This document shows, one piece after another, positions 32,793 to 43,988 of a stretch of 64,000 nucleotides of DNA; position 1 is the stretch's first letter, and each line of letters begins with the position of its first letter. Under the pieces are notes generated by a model that made no database searches, was not told where the DNA came from, and was given only the letters and a program-made list of their open reading frames with translations. A program made the translations under genes and the position numbers. Origin of the DNA: Bemisia tabaci (taxonomy: Eukaryota; Arthropoda; Insecta; Hemiptera; Aleyrodidae); assembly GCF_918797505.1 (NCBI RefSeq), contig NC_092801.1, forward strand, positions 5,642,001 through 5,706,000, in the 5' to 3' direction.

Positions 32793-33480
32793 CCCTGGTA
32801 AAAATTGGCAGTAGAATCTGTGTTCCAAAATACCATAGACCTACAGCCGGCTGTAAGATTTCCAATAGCTTCTATAGCCGGCAATACAATTTCTTATAGC
32901 CTTTTATAGCCGATGGCGCGGCGATTAGGCAACAGCCTGGCGATAAAGTGTATGCTAAACGTTGCTAATTACGGATGCTAGGACTTAGTGAGTTTTTGGA
33001 CTACCGCTCTCTTTTTGGGCCGTAGTATCTTGATTTATTTTGCGAGGAAAGCTCCGTACTTTTGAAGGATGCCTGCCATTCCTAATATATTGGAGCGCCT
33101 TCAATTTCGTATGATACTGTGCAATACCTCTGGTGTGAAATAGTTGCTTCAAGCGCCGCGGTACGCTGCGGCGCGGCGCGGCAGGCGGGCAGCCAGCGCT
33201 GAACGCGCATTGGCGCCTACAAACCGAACAGGGATACTTCACGCATTGCGCAATGCGTGAAGTATCCCTGTTAGGTTTGTAGGCGCCAGTGCGCCGCCGC
33301 TCCGCTTTGTGTTAGGCTCTAATATTTAATCTCGTGGAGTCAGCGTTTTTCAACTCATAACTTTGAAATATTTGCACACTCTGCATGGATTATTCTCATT
33401 TTAATTGATTAAAAAAAAAAAAAAAAATGTTGTAAAAGAAAATATAATGTGCGTTTTGTAAATATTAAGGTGATTCCGTA
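32793..33480. repeat. CCCTGGT-family long repeat, copy in forward orientation
   Basis: Begins CCCTGGTAAAAATTGGCAG and matches the reverse complement of 40530-41247 block by block (TATAGCCGGC, TGCTAAACGTTGCTAATTAC, CGCAAAATAAATCAAG, hairpin core, GAGAATAATCC). Truncated before its second terminus. No ORF of note. Confidence 0.65.
33205..33294. repeat. 90-bp palindrome in the CCCTGGT-family core
   Basis: About 45-bp arms centred between 33249 and 33250 (ATTGCGCAAT at the centre), reading ATACTTCACGCATTGCG out to CATTGGCGCCTAC, with a few mismatches. Confidence 0.75.
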
Positions 33481-33489
33481 CAAACTTAA

Positions 33490-34039
33490 GGATTTACAAA
33501 GCATACGAATTTTCTTACCACAGTAGCACTGGTATTTGTTTTTCCCTTGTCAATCCAAACTCAACACATTCGTTTACATTCGCGACGTAGAGAGGTACAA
33601 TTATTAAAAAATACGGACACCACCTCCGCCTATTTTTCTACACGGCAGAGAGTGTCAGAGTCAAATAAGCCAATCGTTTTCGAAGAGAAACAAGTCCATC
33701 TCTTGAGCCCTAGTTTCCATGCATGCTTACACACTCAGGGTTCAATACGGAAATCGACCTGTGCCTTTTTGAAAACATTCGATTCTAAGCAGACAACCCT
33801 GATACACCTTAACAACCTACCCGGAACGCGCGACTTGAGTGACATCCCCACTTCGAGTTTGTTTTGCTCCCCCCCCCCCCCAACTCCACCCTCCCCGCGT
33901 ATTGCATACTTTCGATTAGATGAGTGGTCTTCACTCATCCCTGTCTTGAGAAAACCGCCCCCCGCCCCCCCTTTCCCTCGGTGCCTTCGTTCAAGGTTCG
34001 AGGATCCCACCGTTTTGTTTTGTTTTTCATTTTCGGCGG
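33490..34039. other. Unassigned, includes a 179-residue ORF
   Basis: The plus ORF 33547-34086 contains proline runs from C-rich tracts and no recognisable domain. No family resemblance and no repeat identity seen. It might be real but I cannot support it. Confidence 0.3.
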
Positions 34040-34197
34040 AGCGCTGGCGATATTTAATCGATACTGTCCTATTTAATCTACGGTAAAGAATCGATTTATT
34101 AACGTGTTTATCTGCGAATATCCTGATAATCGATCTTTTTTCACGAGTTTAGATGGCAGATCAAACGATCCATCGCAAAGCACGACACGCCGCTGTA
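34040..34197. repeat. Degraded copy of the 165-bp hAT-like MITE
   Basis: GGTAAAGAATCGATTTATTA, ATCGATCTTTTTTCACGAG and AAAGCACGACACGCC correspond to the family at 59516-59680. Ends decayed. Confidence 0.5.
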
Positions 34198-34202
34198 ACG
34201 TC

Positions 34203-34315
34203 GCTCCTCTAACGCGAAGGCGTATCTGGATTTCCGCATGAGCCCCAGTTAGCATGGGTTCATATGTAAAGCAGGGCTCACGTGGAAAATGAGATAAGCC
34301 CTTGCGTAAGAGGGG
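34203..34315. repeat. AAGGGCGTATCTT element
   Basis: Inverted ends CCTCTAACGCGAAGGCGTAT and AAGCCCTTGCGTAAGAGG with GAGCCC/GGGCTC inside. Related to 43421-43518. Confidence 0.5.
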
Positions 34316-34499
34316 CGACGCTATAATACCTGGCTCGGAACTTGGATAAACTCCCGGGAGAACTTTTCAAGACGCTCATCGCGAGAGAGAATGTTGTGCT
34401 TTTGAAATTAGGGAGCGAACCCTGGTATTGACGGGTCGGAGCATTGTTGCCAGATTGTGCTGAAAAATCAGCAATTTTCTCCGTTTAAAACCAAGTAAA

Positions 34500-34730
34500 A
34501 TATTCATGAATGAATAAAGAAATAAAATATATTAAAATAAAAAAATAAAATAAAATATATTAAAAACAACACATAAAATAAAATATATTGTAATAAATAA
34601 ATAAAATAAAATATATTGAAATAAATAAATATTAAGGAATTAAAAAATGAAGGTAAAAAATAAAAAAATGTAAAATATTCAAACATATTAAAAAAATATG
34701 CGTAAATATTCAGATATTTTATCGTACAAC
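34500..34730. repeat. AAATAAAATATATTGA low-complexity tract
   Basis: Short A/T words (AAATAAAATATATT) repeated irregularly. The hydrophobic minus-strand ORF through it is an artefact of composition. Confidence 0.7.
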
Positions 34731-34920
34731 CTGGCAACAATGGGTTGGAGAGAGGCTCTTGTTCAGGGTTTCGTCGACGACTTAAGGTCCTTCATCCGAA
34801 CAAGTTTATTGGGGTTCCGTCTGAAGGACACTACAACTTTGGAAAAGAGTTTGAAAACATTCAAGTGAAGAGATAGAGAGCCGTATCCATTGTCATTGGT
34901 GATTTGATGGCCGCCATATT

Positions 34921-35326
34921 TTTTTGTTAGATCGACATGCGATATACATCGCATCGATTGGTTTCATTTTTTCAGCTACTTGTCATTTTTCTCGAATTTT
35001 AAGATCGCAATCCTGTTGTCAGGAAACTAAAGAATTCACTTACCAATTTTGACCAACAAATTCAACGTGATAAATGCGTGGTTTTTTTTTTTAGAGGGAA
35101 AATGTAGCATTTATTACTGATATCGAAACTGCACTCGGATGCTATAATTTTCCTCTGAAAAAACTACGCCTTTAACGTTGAATTTGTTTGTCAAAATTGG
35201 TAAGTGAATTCTTTAGTCTCCTGACAACAGAATTGCGACCTCAAAATTCGATAAAAATGACGAGTAGCTGAAAAAATGGTACCAATCGATGCGATATACA
35301 TCGCATGTCGTTCTGACACAAAATAT
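34921..35326. repeat. 406-bp inverted-repeat element
   Basis: Left GACATGCGATATACATCGCA pairs with right TGCGATATACATCGCATGTC; inner arms GAATTCACTTACCAATTTTG and its complement flank a T/A-rich loop. No target duplication read. Confidence 0.6.
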
Positions 35327-35358
35327 AGCGTCTATCGAATCACCTTCAGAGATCGGCG

Positions 35359-35582
35359 CACAGTGGAATGAGCTAAGTGAAGAGGTCGGACACGAAAGTT
35401 TTGGCTCAAATTTCAAAATTCGATGTTTATTTCACCTCAAATTCAATTTTGAGGGGTGTTTCTAGAAAGAAATCTTACGATAAAAGTCCCTCTTAAACTT
35501 TCATGTTTCATATTTTCGAAAATATAAGCTTTCAAAGTCTCCAGATTTTGTCCGACATCTCCTATTGACTCGGTCCGGTGTG
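35359..35582. mobile_element. Transib-like MITE, diverged copy
   Basis: 224 bp, left end CACAGTGG, drifted right end CCGGTGTG; flanks CGGCG and CGACG (one difference), still fitting CGNCG. Confidence 0.62.
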
Positions 35583-35877
35583 CGACGTTCGACGATATCC
35601 TTGAAGAAGCATTAAAAAAAAGAAAAATGTTTGCCAACCACGAGTAAAATTTAGCAATATATATCGTTGAAAATGGACATCTTTGCGAGGAATTACACTA
35701 ATTTCCCGCTGCAAAAAGTACGAAGTATCAAAGAAAGCATACTGCGAGTTTTGTAAATTTTAGGGTAGGTTCACACCCTACATTAAAGTTTGTCAAAATA
35801 AAAAAAAAATTTCTTCCGTATTTTGTATGTTTTGCGCTGTGGGAACTCAGTGAAACCCGCCTTGCAAGGATCCATTC

Positions 35878-35953
35878 GGACGTATTTATGCTAAAAAGAA
35901 CTATGTGCATACGATTTGCGTGTAACATAGTTCCTTTTAGCATAAATACGTCC
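35878..35953. mobile_element. GGACGTATTT-family MITE, 76 bp
   Basis: Short hairpin with ends GGACGTATTTATGCTAAAA and TTTTAGCATAAATACGTCC; target duplication not exact. Confidence 0.62.
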
Positions 35954-36260
35954 GAATTTTACTTGTGGTTGGCAAAAGTCGTCCATTATTTAATGCTTTT
36001 TAAGGACCTCGTTAAATCTCCCTTAATCACAAGTTAAACCGAAGGAAGTCTCCTAAGGAAAGGGGCAGTTTAAGGACCAGATATATGAATACGATTCAGC
36101 GAGCTGCATGATTGTTGAACTTGATAGACAAAGCGATAGACAAAGAGGCCGTAAGGAGTATGGAGTGACAAAAAAAAATCGGAGGGAAAACTAAGGATCA
36201 AGTAAAATTATGTTCAATATTGGGGAATTTCGGCCCTTCGAAGAATTGAAGCACGAGAAA

Positions 36261-36486
36261 CGCTGGAAAAAAAACCGCTTGGATCTAGAGTCCAGACTCT
36301 TGAAAACAATGACAAGTAAAAATACTCTTGATGCAATCGGAGTTTTACTTGAATCAAAAGGAAATCCGCCTGATTTAAGAGGCTGGGTTCTTGATTTAAG
36401 CGAAAATCCGATTGAATCAATAGCAATCTTTCTTGTCATCGTTTTCAAGAGTCTATACTCTAGGACCACCGGTTTTTTTCCTCAGT
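36261..36486. mobile_element. CACTGGAAAA-family MITE, copy 4
   Basis: Ends CGCTGGAAAAAAAACCGC and a drifted CAGTG. The sequence after it (GTCTCAAACTAAGGAGCG) matches 26526-26540, linking this locus to a duplicated piece of GMC intron 6. Confidence 0.65.
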
Positions 36487-36842
36487 GAAGTGTCTACAAC
36501 GTCTCAAACTAAGGAGCGAAAACTCGTTAAATCACCGCCCATGTGCAACTAAATTGAGGCGCATTGGCTTCTTTAAGAGCAACGTCTAGATACAACTATT
36601 CGTACTCTAGGGTAGTCTTCGTTGCATATTCAGATAACTGAAGGCGCCCTGACTTTCTTGGCATTTTCTCATAGCGCGCCGCGCTGTCTCAAGTTACCAC
36701 ATAGCTTATCTCTTACACTCAAAACTTTGCACACGTACATACACATCATACTTTCATCTTTTCATTTTCTTTTTTCTTTTTTTTTTGGATTCGTTAAAGG
36801 TGGCTTCTACAAGAATTAAGCTTTATTGAACCAACATAAGTT

Positions 36843-37347
36843 GGATTGCATTTTGCAGAAAGGAACCAAGAGTATTTCACTGACGCTAAGATTGTGCAAA
36901 TTTGTTTACCTTGTAATAAGCGTGAACTGGATCGCATTCAGCAAAAAGGAACCAGCGCGATTAGAGCGTTTTCAAAATCGTGCAACGTATTTTATTCTCT
37001 TGAAAATACTTAATTTACGAACAAGATTAAAATTTACACCATTATTTTCCTTTAAAATTAACAATTTTTCGGTGGGTAGGAAAAACTATTTGCCTCTCTA
37101 AGAGATCTGTTAGATAATAATGAGGAAGCGACATTTTTACAACACGGTAATCGCGGTGGTTCCTTTTTGCTGAATGCGATCCAACTGATCTTCTAAACAA
37201 GTTTTATCTTCACTCCCAATAAACTTTTAATTCGTTATGAAAATTACCTTTGTAAATTCAAGTTTTTGCATGATTTCAGTAGTTTGTAACTTGCACAATC
37301 CTAGCAACATTGGAATGCTTGTGGTTCCTTCTTGCAAAATGTAATCC
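36843..37347. mobile_element. GGATTGCATTTTGC-family MITE split by a relative
   Basis: Ends GGATTGCATTTTGCAGAAAG and CTTGCAAAATGTAATCC; perfect AGTT flanks (36839-36842, 37348-37351). Contains the nested element 36929-37182. Confidence 0.72.
36929..37182. mobile_element. GGATCGCATTCAGC MITE nested in its relative
   Basis: 254 bp; ends GGATCGCATTCAGCAAAAAG and the complement; perfect AACT flanks (36925-36928, 37183-37186). Confidence 0.75.
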
Positions 37348-37693
37348 AGTTCATCTTTTAAAGAGCCAAGATAAAAAACGGCACGATTTAACTAGCCCCG
37401 TTTAAAAATCAAATAAAAATTAAAAAATCGGAAATTTTGAAACGGTGCAATGGCGTGTGTTGCAATAGTGTTGCCCGGCCGTGGATATTCGGGTTGCCGG
37501 GTAACTCCCATTTATTTTGCCGACAACATTTAAGTGACATTTTCCGCCTATCAATGCCAATGCCGCAGTTGATAGCGCCATGAATTTTTTACACCCTGCA
37601 TGACTCCACCACCGCAGCACCACGTGCTATCACCGCCCATGACACGGACAGTACGGACACACCCCATCATATTCCCACAGTGGGTCATCATAT

Positions 37694-37815
37694 GGACGTA
37701 TTTCTGCTAAACGGAACTATGTGCATTCAAACATGAGCCATGATACCCATAAGAATATATGCATAACAGGGCTCATGTCATAATGCACATAGTTCTGTTT
37801 GGCAGGAATACACCC
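37694..37815. mobile_element. GGACGTATTT-family MITE, 122 bp
   Basis: Ends GGACGTATTTCTGCTAAAC and GGCAGGAATACACCC; ATAT flanks both sides. Confidence 0.65.
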
Positions 37816-38011
37816 ATATCATCCTCTTCCAAATGGCTTGAACGGGTTTCGGTATGACTGCCGTGTTATGTAAAAACTTTGTTGTTGCATAACGCAATTT
37901 GCTGAAAATTTATCGGCACTACATGAACACAACTTCAAATGAGGATAAATAACATGTTTTCAAAACTAACAAGTAAGATGGACCAAATTTTCCAATCAGG
38001 AATCACTATCT

Positions 38012-38148
38012 GGATTACTTTTTGCAATAAGGAACGCCTGTATCTGGTTCTGCCATAAAAGCACATAGCTACATAGGGAAACCAATGGCATGTATGTTGT
38101 TTATAAAATGGGCCAGAAATAGCGGTTCCATATTGAAATATGTAATAC
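38012..38148. repeat. GGATTAC-ended hairpin MITE, diverged
   Basis: GGATTACTTTTTGCAATAAG at the left and a drifted right end (ATATTGAAATATGTAATAC); target duplication lost. Closest to 47076-47212. Confidence 0.5.
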
Positions 38149-38149
38149 A

Positions 38150-39128
38150 GTTGTATGAATGGTTTCAAAAATTGTTATTTATCCTCGTTTAAAGTTGTGT
38201 CAGCTATGGAGCCGAAATCGCGGAGAAAACCGCTCTTGAAAACTCTAAAAACTGCAAGACATATCAAACGCACCCGAATGACGGTAAACTAACGGTAGTG
38301 ATGTACTGCGGTAGTCAAATCGTCATCTCCTGCTCTCATTTTCCACTGACGTGTGTTATAATAAAACGCCTTTCTTTGTGAAATTATTGATTGTCCACTA
38401 AAGATAACATAAATGAGATTCGATACTTTAATTTTAAAGATATAAGTTCGACTTTAGTTTTGTTCCCACATATAAGGAGTAGATAGACATTTGACGGAAG
38501 TCGTAGAAACCCGTGCTCGCTTCTGATTAGTGCCGGATGACATCACTCGGTTCGGCGCGAAACCGGGGCGTTTCAAATTTGCAGATAAGTTGCGCGCGAT
38601 TTGAACTGCGTATTTCTCAGTTGTCGAGTTATTTTCTCGCGTTTTCAATGTGCGCATCGTGCTCCACGCGTGATTTACCTTCAGAGAAATGTACATGTAT
38701 TCGCAAGTCAAAATTCGTTCATAGTTTAGTGAACCATCGTAGCATACTCGGGGGTGGAGTTCATGATCGGCGATTGCGGTGGCGGTGGTGATAAATTGGA
38801 AAAACACGCAACGGTACTCCGTGTCCTTTCCCGCCAAAACGAGCAAACAAAGACTCCGTCTCACCTACGCTCCCTGCACGCTCGAGTGCCTTCAATTTCC
38901 GCAATTTTTTAATCCACTCACTCGACTAAATACCGGGTTTCGATTCCGGTAGCGTCACGCCCACACCAGCATCGATTCCCAGTAAATTAAGATTGGGTCC
39001 TCGTTGTCTGCCTTGATGACATCAAGAGGGCAAACTTCGGGGGCCAATTTCCTCCGGTCAATCATAAATATTAGATGGCTAAGGTCGGAAATTGCGTATC
39101 TCCGATTGCGACGTTTCTACTGCCCATG
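38150..39128. other. Unassigned, CpG-richer segment
   Basis: Not repeat-like by eye. A 136-residue minus ORF (38454-38864) has no recognisable domain. The segment may be single-copy, but I cannot assign a function. Confidence 0.3.
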
Positions 39129-39540
39129 CACTGAAAAAAAATTCTCGGCGTTTTTACCAAGGTCCGTTGGTACTTTTACCATCTCCCTTTTTAACCAATA
39201 ATTCGTAATTTGACCAAGACAGACTGGTAAGCTTACCTAAAAACCGGTATTTTTACTGTTTTTCTCAGGTAAGAATACCACGTTTATTGGTAATCAATTC
39301 CTGGTAACTTTGCCAATTTATCTCGGTAATTCTACCACAATCGATAAAAAATATTGGCGTTTTTACCGGGGTCCAGTAAAATTACCGAGAAAGTCAATAA
39401 TTTTACCGAGATTTCTCGGTAAAATTACCAATTCCATGAATGGTAATTTTACCAAGAAAAAACTGGGATCAAATAGAACCCTGAATTATTGGTAATTTTA
39501 CCCTTTTCTTAGTAAATACACCGAGATTTTTTTTTCAGTG
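39129..39540. mobile_element. CACTGAAAA-family MITE, 412 bp
   Basis: Reverse orientation to 10168-10582; TG flanks both sides. Confidence 0.78.
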
Positions 39541-39593
39541 TGTTTTATTTTCTATGAAAGAAATCTAACGACATCTCTTATTGAAATGTTCTG

Positions 39594-39804
39594 CACTCAG
39601 AAAAGGTATGACTCTGAGACCCATAAAAATGGCTCGGAGATCCATAATTTCTAACCAAAGTGACTTGCCGTCTACAGTATGGCTTTCTGAGCCATACTTT
39701 ATTGGTCGTGAACCTATCAGCATGGCTCCCTGGACTATATTTTAGGGCTACATGATCCATAACTCGGCCGGCAAGTCACTCTTCCCATACTTGTTTTTTG
39801 AGTG
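39594..39804. mobile_element. CACTCAGAAAA MITE, 211 bp
   Basis: Ends CACTCAGAAAAGGTATGAC and ACTTGTTTTTTGAGTG; TG flanks both sides. The interior repeats GAGCCATA/TATGGCTC words. Confidence 0.6.
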
Positions 39805-39868
39805 TGGAAATTTTCTTCACTAATTTAGAATTATCCGCAGAAAGTTTGTCGTTTCCTAAACGAAAGAG

Positions 39869-40312
39869 CACCGAAAAAATTGAGGTTGATTTAACATTCC
39901 GGATGTAAAACAAGTGTGCGAGAACTTGTCAATTTGCGAGTAGTTGGATTCGCTTCTCGGCATTAGTTCTGAATACACGATCAAATTCCGAACCAGTTAT
40001 GATCAAAGTAGACCAGTTGATGACTGGTGGTCACCATGCAACAGTCCTCTTTGATCAAAATTTGACGGCCCGTCCAGTTTTGATCAGAATGAAGTGCCAC
40101 CATTCATCTTTTCCTGTCACACGAAACATTTCTGCCGAGTTTTCATTTTAAAATTAAGCAAAATAATGATTTTAAGACTGATGACTCCCGACACTTTTAT
40201 AGTAATTGGTTCTGGAATTTGATCATGTATCGAGCTAGAGTAATTGTTGTAACGGGTGATTCTGCATTTTACAAGTTCCCGCACACTTTTTATACATCCA
40301 GAATGTCCCTGG
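39869..40312. repeat. CACCGAAAA-family MITE with a nested element, right end cut
   Basis: Left end CACCGAAAAAATTGAGGTTG; right-arm sequence CCGCACACTTTTTATACATC at 40283. Split by a GATCAAATTCCGAACC/GGAATTTGATCATG element (about 39969-40240) and truncated by the element starting at 40313. Confidence 0.55.
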
Positions 40313-41247
40313 TAAAAATTTGCGATTGGAGCTGCGTTTCAAAATACCATAGGAGTTCTTATAGCTGACTAAAGAAGGCTATTGAAAATCATATAGCTGG
40401 CTGTAGAAAGCGGAGCAAATCATATAGCCGGGCTATACGAAGCTAAAAACAGTGTATACAGTCGGGCTATAGTTCCTATCGCCGGGCTTTACACTTTATC
40501 GCTATTCGCTATAAAAGGCTATAAGAAATTGTGTAGAAATTCGTGTGCTTTGGAAATCATTAATTTTGATACGGAACCACCTTAATATTTACAAAACACA
40601 CGTTATATTTTCCTTTAGTACATATTTTTTTTCATTAATTAAAACGAGAATAATCCATACAGGATGTGCAAACATTTCAAAATCATGAGTTGAATAACGC
40701 TGACTCCGCGAGATTAAATATTGGAGCCTGACACAAAGCGCAGCGACGACGCACTGGCGCCTACAAACCTAACAGGGATACTTCACGCATTGCGCAACGC
40801 GTGAAGTATCCCTGTTAGGTTTGTAGGCGCCAATGCGCGTTTTGCGTTGGCTGCCCGCCCGCCGCAGCGTACCACGGCGCTTGAAGCAACTATTTCACAC
40901 CAGAGGTATTGCACAGTATCATACGAAACTGAAGGCGCTCTAATATAATAGGAATGGCAGGCATCCATCAAAAGTACGGAGCTTTCCTCGCAAAATAAAT
41001 CAAGATACTACGGCCGAAAAAGAGTCCAAGAGTCCAAAGTCCAAAAACTCACTAAGTCCTAGCATTCGTAATTAGCAACGTTTAGCATACACTTTATCGC
41101 CAGGCTGTTGCCTAATCGCCATCGGCTATAAAAGGCTATGAGAAATTGTGTTGCCGGCTATAGAAGCTATTGGAAATCTTACAGCCGGCCGTAGGTCTAT
41201 GGTATTTTGGAACACAGATTCTACTGCCAATTTTGACCAGGGGTTAT
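40313..41247. repeat. CCCTGGT-family element, complete copy
   Basis: About 935 bp with inverted termini: CCCTGGTAAAAATT...CAAAATACCATAG at the left and CTATGGTATTTTG...TTTTGACCAGGG at the right. The interior has TATAGCCGGGC words near both ends and the ATACTTCACGC palindrome at 40757-40840. No ORF, so non-autonomous. Copies at 3345-3900 and 32793-33480 are truncated. Confidence 0.68.
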
Positions 41248-41420
41248 ATCAACTTCACCTTTTTCGGTGAGGGTTTGAATACATTTTAACGTTCCAAACT
41301 GCCCTCTTGCACACTCTCTACCTCTTTTTGGATGCCTTCTATCCACCTTTTAGCCCTCTACGACGCATGCCTGGAGGGGTCCCCTCAAAAACCTTTTTCG
41401 GCAACCTCGCATCGGAAATT

Positions 41421-41673
41421 GTCACCTTGCGGCCAAAGCATCAAAAAGCGTCATGCGACGTTTAAAAATTTCCGCCGCCATTATATTTTTTTACAGCGGA
41501 GTTGTTGATCAAATCTGTTTGAACATTTCGCTGCATTTTATCGGCAGCTTAAAGAAAATTCAATGAACTTTTCGGACAGCTTTGTTGAACTATTTCTTTG
41601 TAAAAAGAATAAAATGGCGGCGGAAATTTTCAAGGGTTGGATGGCACTTGTGGAACTTTGGTCGGAAGGTGAC
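41421..41673. repeat. GTCACCTTGCGGCCAAAG inverted-repeat element
   Basis: Ends GTCACCTTGCGGCCAAAG and CTTTGGTCGGAAGGTGAC. The arms carry TTTCCGCCGCCATTATATTT. A second copy is at 50866-51114. Confidence 0.65.
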
Positions 41674-41813
41674 GACATTCTCCGCACAAGACCATGCCAT
41701 AATAACTGCTCATATCTACGTGCTCATAACACTTAAATATCGAGCCTAGATAAAAAATGATAAGAATAAGGGTACATACGTCAACCTCTTACTTTGGAGT
41801 AACTGGACATCTA

Positions 41814-42041
41814 CACTGGTAAAAAAAACACATGGGATCTAGATACCAGACTCTTAAAAACATCGACAAGAAAAAATACTCTCAATTCAATCAGATTTAA
41901 GCTTAAATCAAGAACCAAGCCTCTTACTTTAAGCGGATTTCGTTTTGATTCAAGCAAAAATCCGATTGAATCAAGAGTATTTTTTCTTGTCAATGTTTTC
42001 AAGAGTCTGGACTCTAGATCCAATGTGTTTTTTTTCCAGTG
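41814..42041. mobile_element. CACTGGAAAA-family MITE, copy 5
   Basis: 228 bp, reverse orientation, TA flanks both sides. Confidence 0.75.
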
Positions 42042-42506
42042 TACTTATTCATAACAATTTTAGGTCTAAATAGGCTCAATTCAAAGTCTTTTCCCTCATT
42101 CTAGTTCTAGCTAAGAAAAATCCACTAATAAACAACAGTGACAGTTTTTGATGGGTTCTCGAGAATTTTGAGGAAATCTACAAATTTCAGAACTACCCTC
42201 TTTAAATGAATTTATTTCCGCTGAAAGAAATTGTGTATAAATAAAGTGATTGTGCCTCGAGGTGGCCAGTGCTATGGATGTAAATAACGCAAATAAACTT
42301 ACATTATATGCTTTTATTCATTAAATTACACAATCGAAGCTTTTCAGCATTTAAATGTAAGTTTATTTTATATTTATAGCACTGGCTACATCATAACGTC
42401 ATTACACCAAGTGCTACTACGAAAAGTATTGTATAAACGCTCAGCACCTTCAAAAAATAAATAAATAAATAAAATAAAATAAAATAAATTAAAAGGAAGT
42501 ATGGCG

Positions 42507-42741
42507 CACATTGGATCGGGTCAATAGGAGAGTTTGGACAAAATTTGGAAACTTCAATAGCTTATGACTCCGTTTATATACAAAGCTTTAAAATTCCAAA
42601 AGTGGTTTCATTTGTTTCCTCGTGAAATATTCTTGTAAAAGCATCCCTGAAAATTTAAAATGTGACAAAATGAACGTACAAATTTGCAGTTTTAGTCAAA
42701 CATTTCATGTCCGACCTCTCAGATTCACTCGATCCACTGTG
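42507..42741. mobile_element. Transib-like MITE, perfect 5-bp duplication
   Basis: 235 bp, ends CACATTGGATCGGGTC and ACTCGATCCACTGTG; TGGCG flanks both sides (42502-42506, 42742-42746). Confidence 0.75.
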
Positions 42742-43420
42742 TGGCGCGCGCAAAACCTTTGTGGATGATTTCTTTTGAGCCAATTCACTTGGATACACGT
42801 CCAAATATTCTTAATCATCGCCGAACGTTGCTGAATTATTTTCATCCTTCTGAAATTTGTCAGTGAGGTCAGGCGTTATTTTTGAGAAAACTGGCCGAAT
42901 ATTGAAATATCCACTTAAAAACCTCTTACCTTGAGATCTTTGATGAAGATCTATCATTTCCTCAGGATGAGCACAAAAGGCGCATCAACAAGTAAGCTAC
43001 GTGACCATGGTAGCCCTAATTTTCGGCCCGGGCCGACCACTAAACAACCAAGCTTTTATAAACGCATTGAAACGACGGCTAAATCGAGTTGAATCGGACC
43101 AACCAATTATAAGCGATAGGGAACATAGCAATTATGTGAGCATCGCGTTCAGTTGCGTGTGGACACCCGCGTTATCGCGTTAGCTGATGTTCAGTTGCTC
43201 GGTTGAACTGCGAGGGGCCAGCTTGAAAGCCGTACTGAGCGGCGTTCGAGAAAGTTGCCCCTGCCCTAAGCGGGTTATGCTTCACAGCACGACGCTGCGG
43301 TGTTGCCGGTGGCTTCTCCGAGTTGCGCAGTCGAGTCACACCCTGCACCCCCTACCACCTCCTCTCCACCACTCTCTCGCTCAGGATTCGCGTCCTTTCC
43401 GCTTGGATCGTCCTTCCCTT
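42742..43420 (+). other. CpG-rich, promoter-like unassigned segment
   Basis: Contains CCAAT, a TTATAAG at about 43108, TCAGTTGCGTG at 43149 and a GC-rich ORF of 102 residues (43187-43495) without a domain. The spacing of the TATA-like word and TCAGT is a little long for a core promoter. Could be a promoter with a first exon; unproven. Confidence 0.25.
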
Positions 43421-43518
43421 GACGGAAGGGCGTACCTCGAGTTCTGTATGAGCCCTGGGAAGCGTGGATTTATTTGTGAAACGAGGCTCACGTGAAAATT
43501 GAGATATGCCCTTCCGTC
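43421..43518. repeat. GACGGAAGGGCGTA element, 98 bp
   Basis: Inverted ends GACGGAAGGGCGTACCTC and ATATGCCCTTCCGTC. Best-kept copy of this small family. Confidence 0.6.
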
Positions 43519-43693
43519 GGAGTAGAGTCCCTTTATACCCAGAGTTGAGACATCTCGATTATCAGTCGGCCTGGGCTGGCCATGGTATTACAAAAGTGAA
43601 CACCCAAACGAACGATATTGAGGGATAAGGATAAGGAGCCCTGCGATGTCTGTTATCCAAAAACACATCAAAAAAAACTGATCAAAACCTAAT

Positions 43694-43988
43694 GGCCTGG
43701 TTATACGATCAAATTCCCGTCAAATTCCGATTAAAATGATGACCAAGATGGCAGTCGAGAGTTCTCTAGATTGACGAGTAAAATTAATTAAAACAGCGTG
43801 TTGATTGAAATAAGCATGAAATAAGCACGGTTGTGAGGAAATCAGATGAAGGATGAGCCCCACAGCTCCATCGTCTACCATCAAATTTTTACAGGCCGCA
43901 GAAATTTGATGGTGGATGGTATGCATCAGTCACAATTTGATCGGAATTTGATCGGAATTTGATCGGAATTTGATCGTGTAACCAGGCC
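43694..43988. repeat. GGCCTGGTTATACGATCAAA element with short tandem
   Basis: 295 bp with inverted ends GGCCTGGTTATACGATCAAA and GATCGTGTAACCAGGCC. Near the right end, GATCGGAATTT is repeated three times with a 15-bp period (43939-43978). Confidence 0.65.

Noticed and set aside
33547..34086. 179-residue plus-strand ORF
   Set aside because: Proline runs come from C-rich tracts; no domain, signal peptide, splice partner or repeat-protein similarity. Left as unassigned.
34504..34740. Membrane-protein-like 78-residue minus ORF
   Set aside because: Pure product of AAATAAAATATATT low complexity.
38454..38864. 136-residue minus ORF
   Set aside because: No domain or splice context; codon composition not distinct from surroundings.
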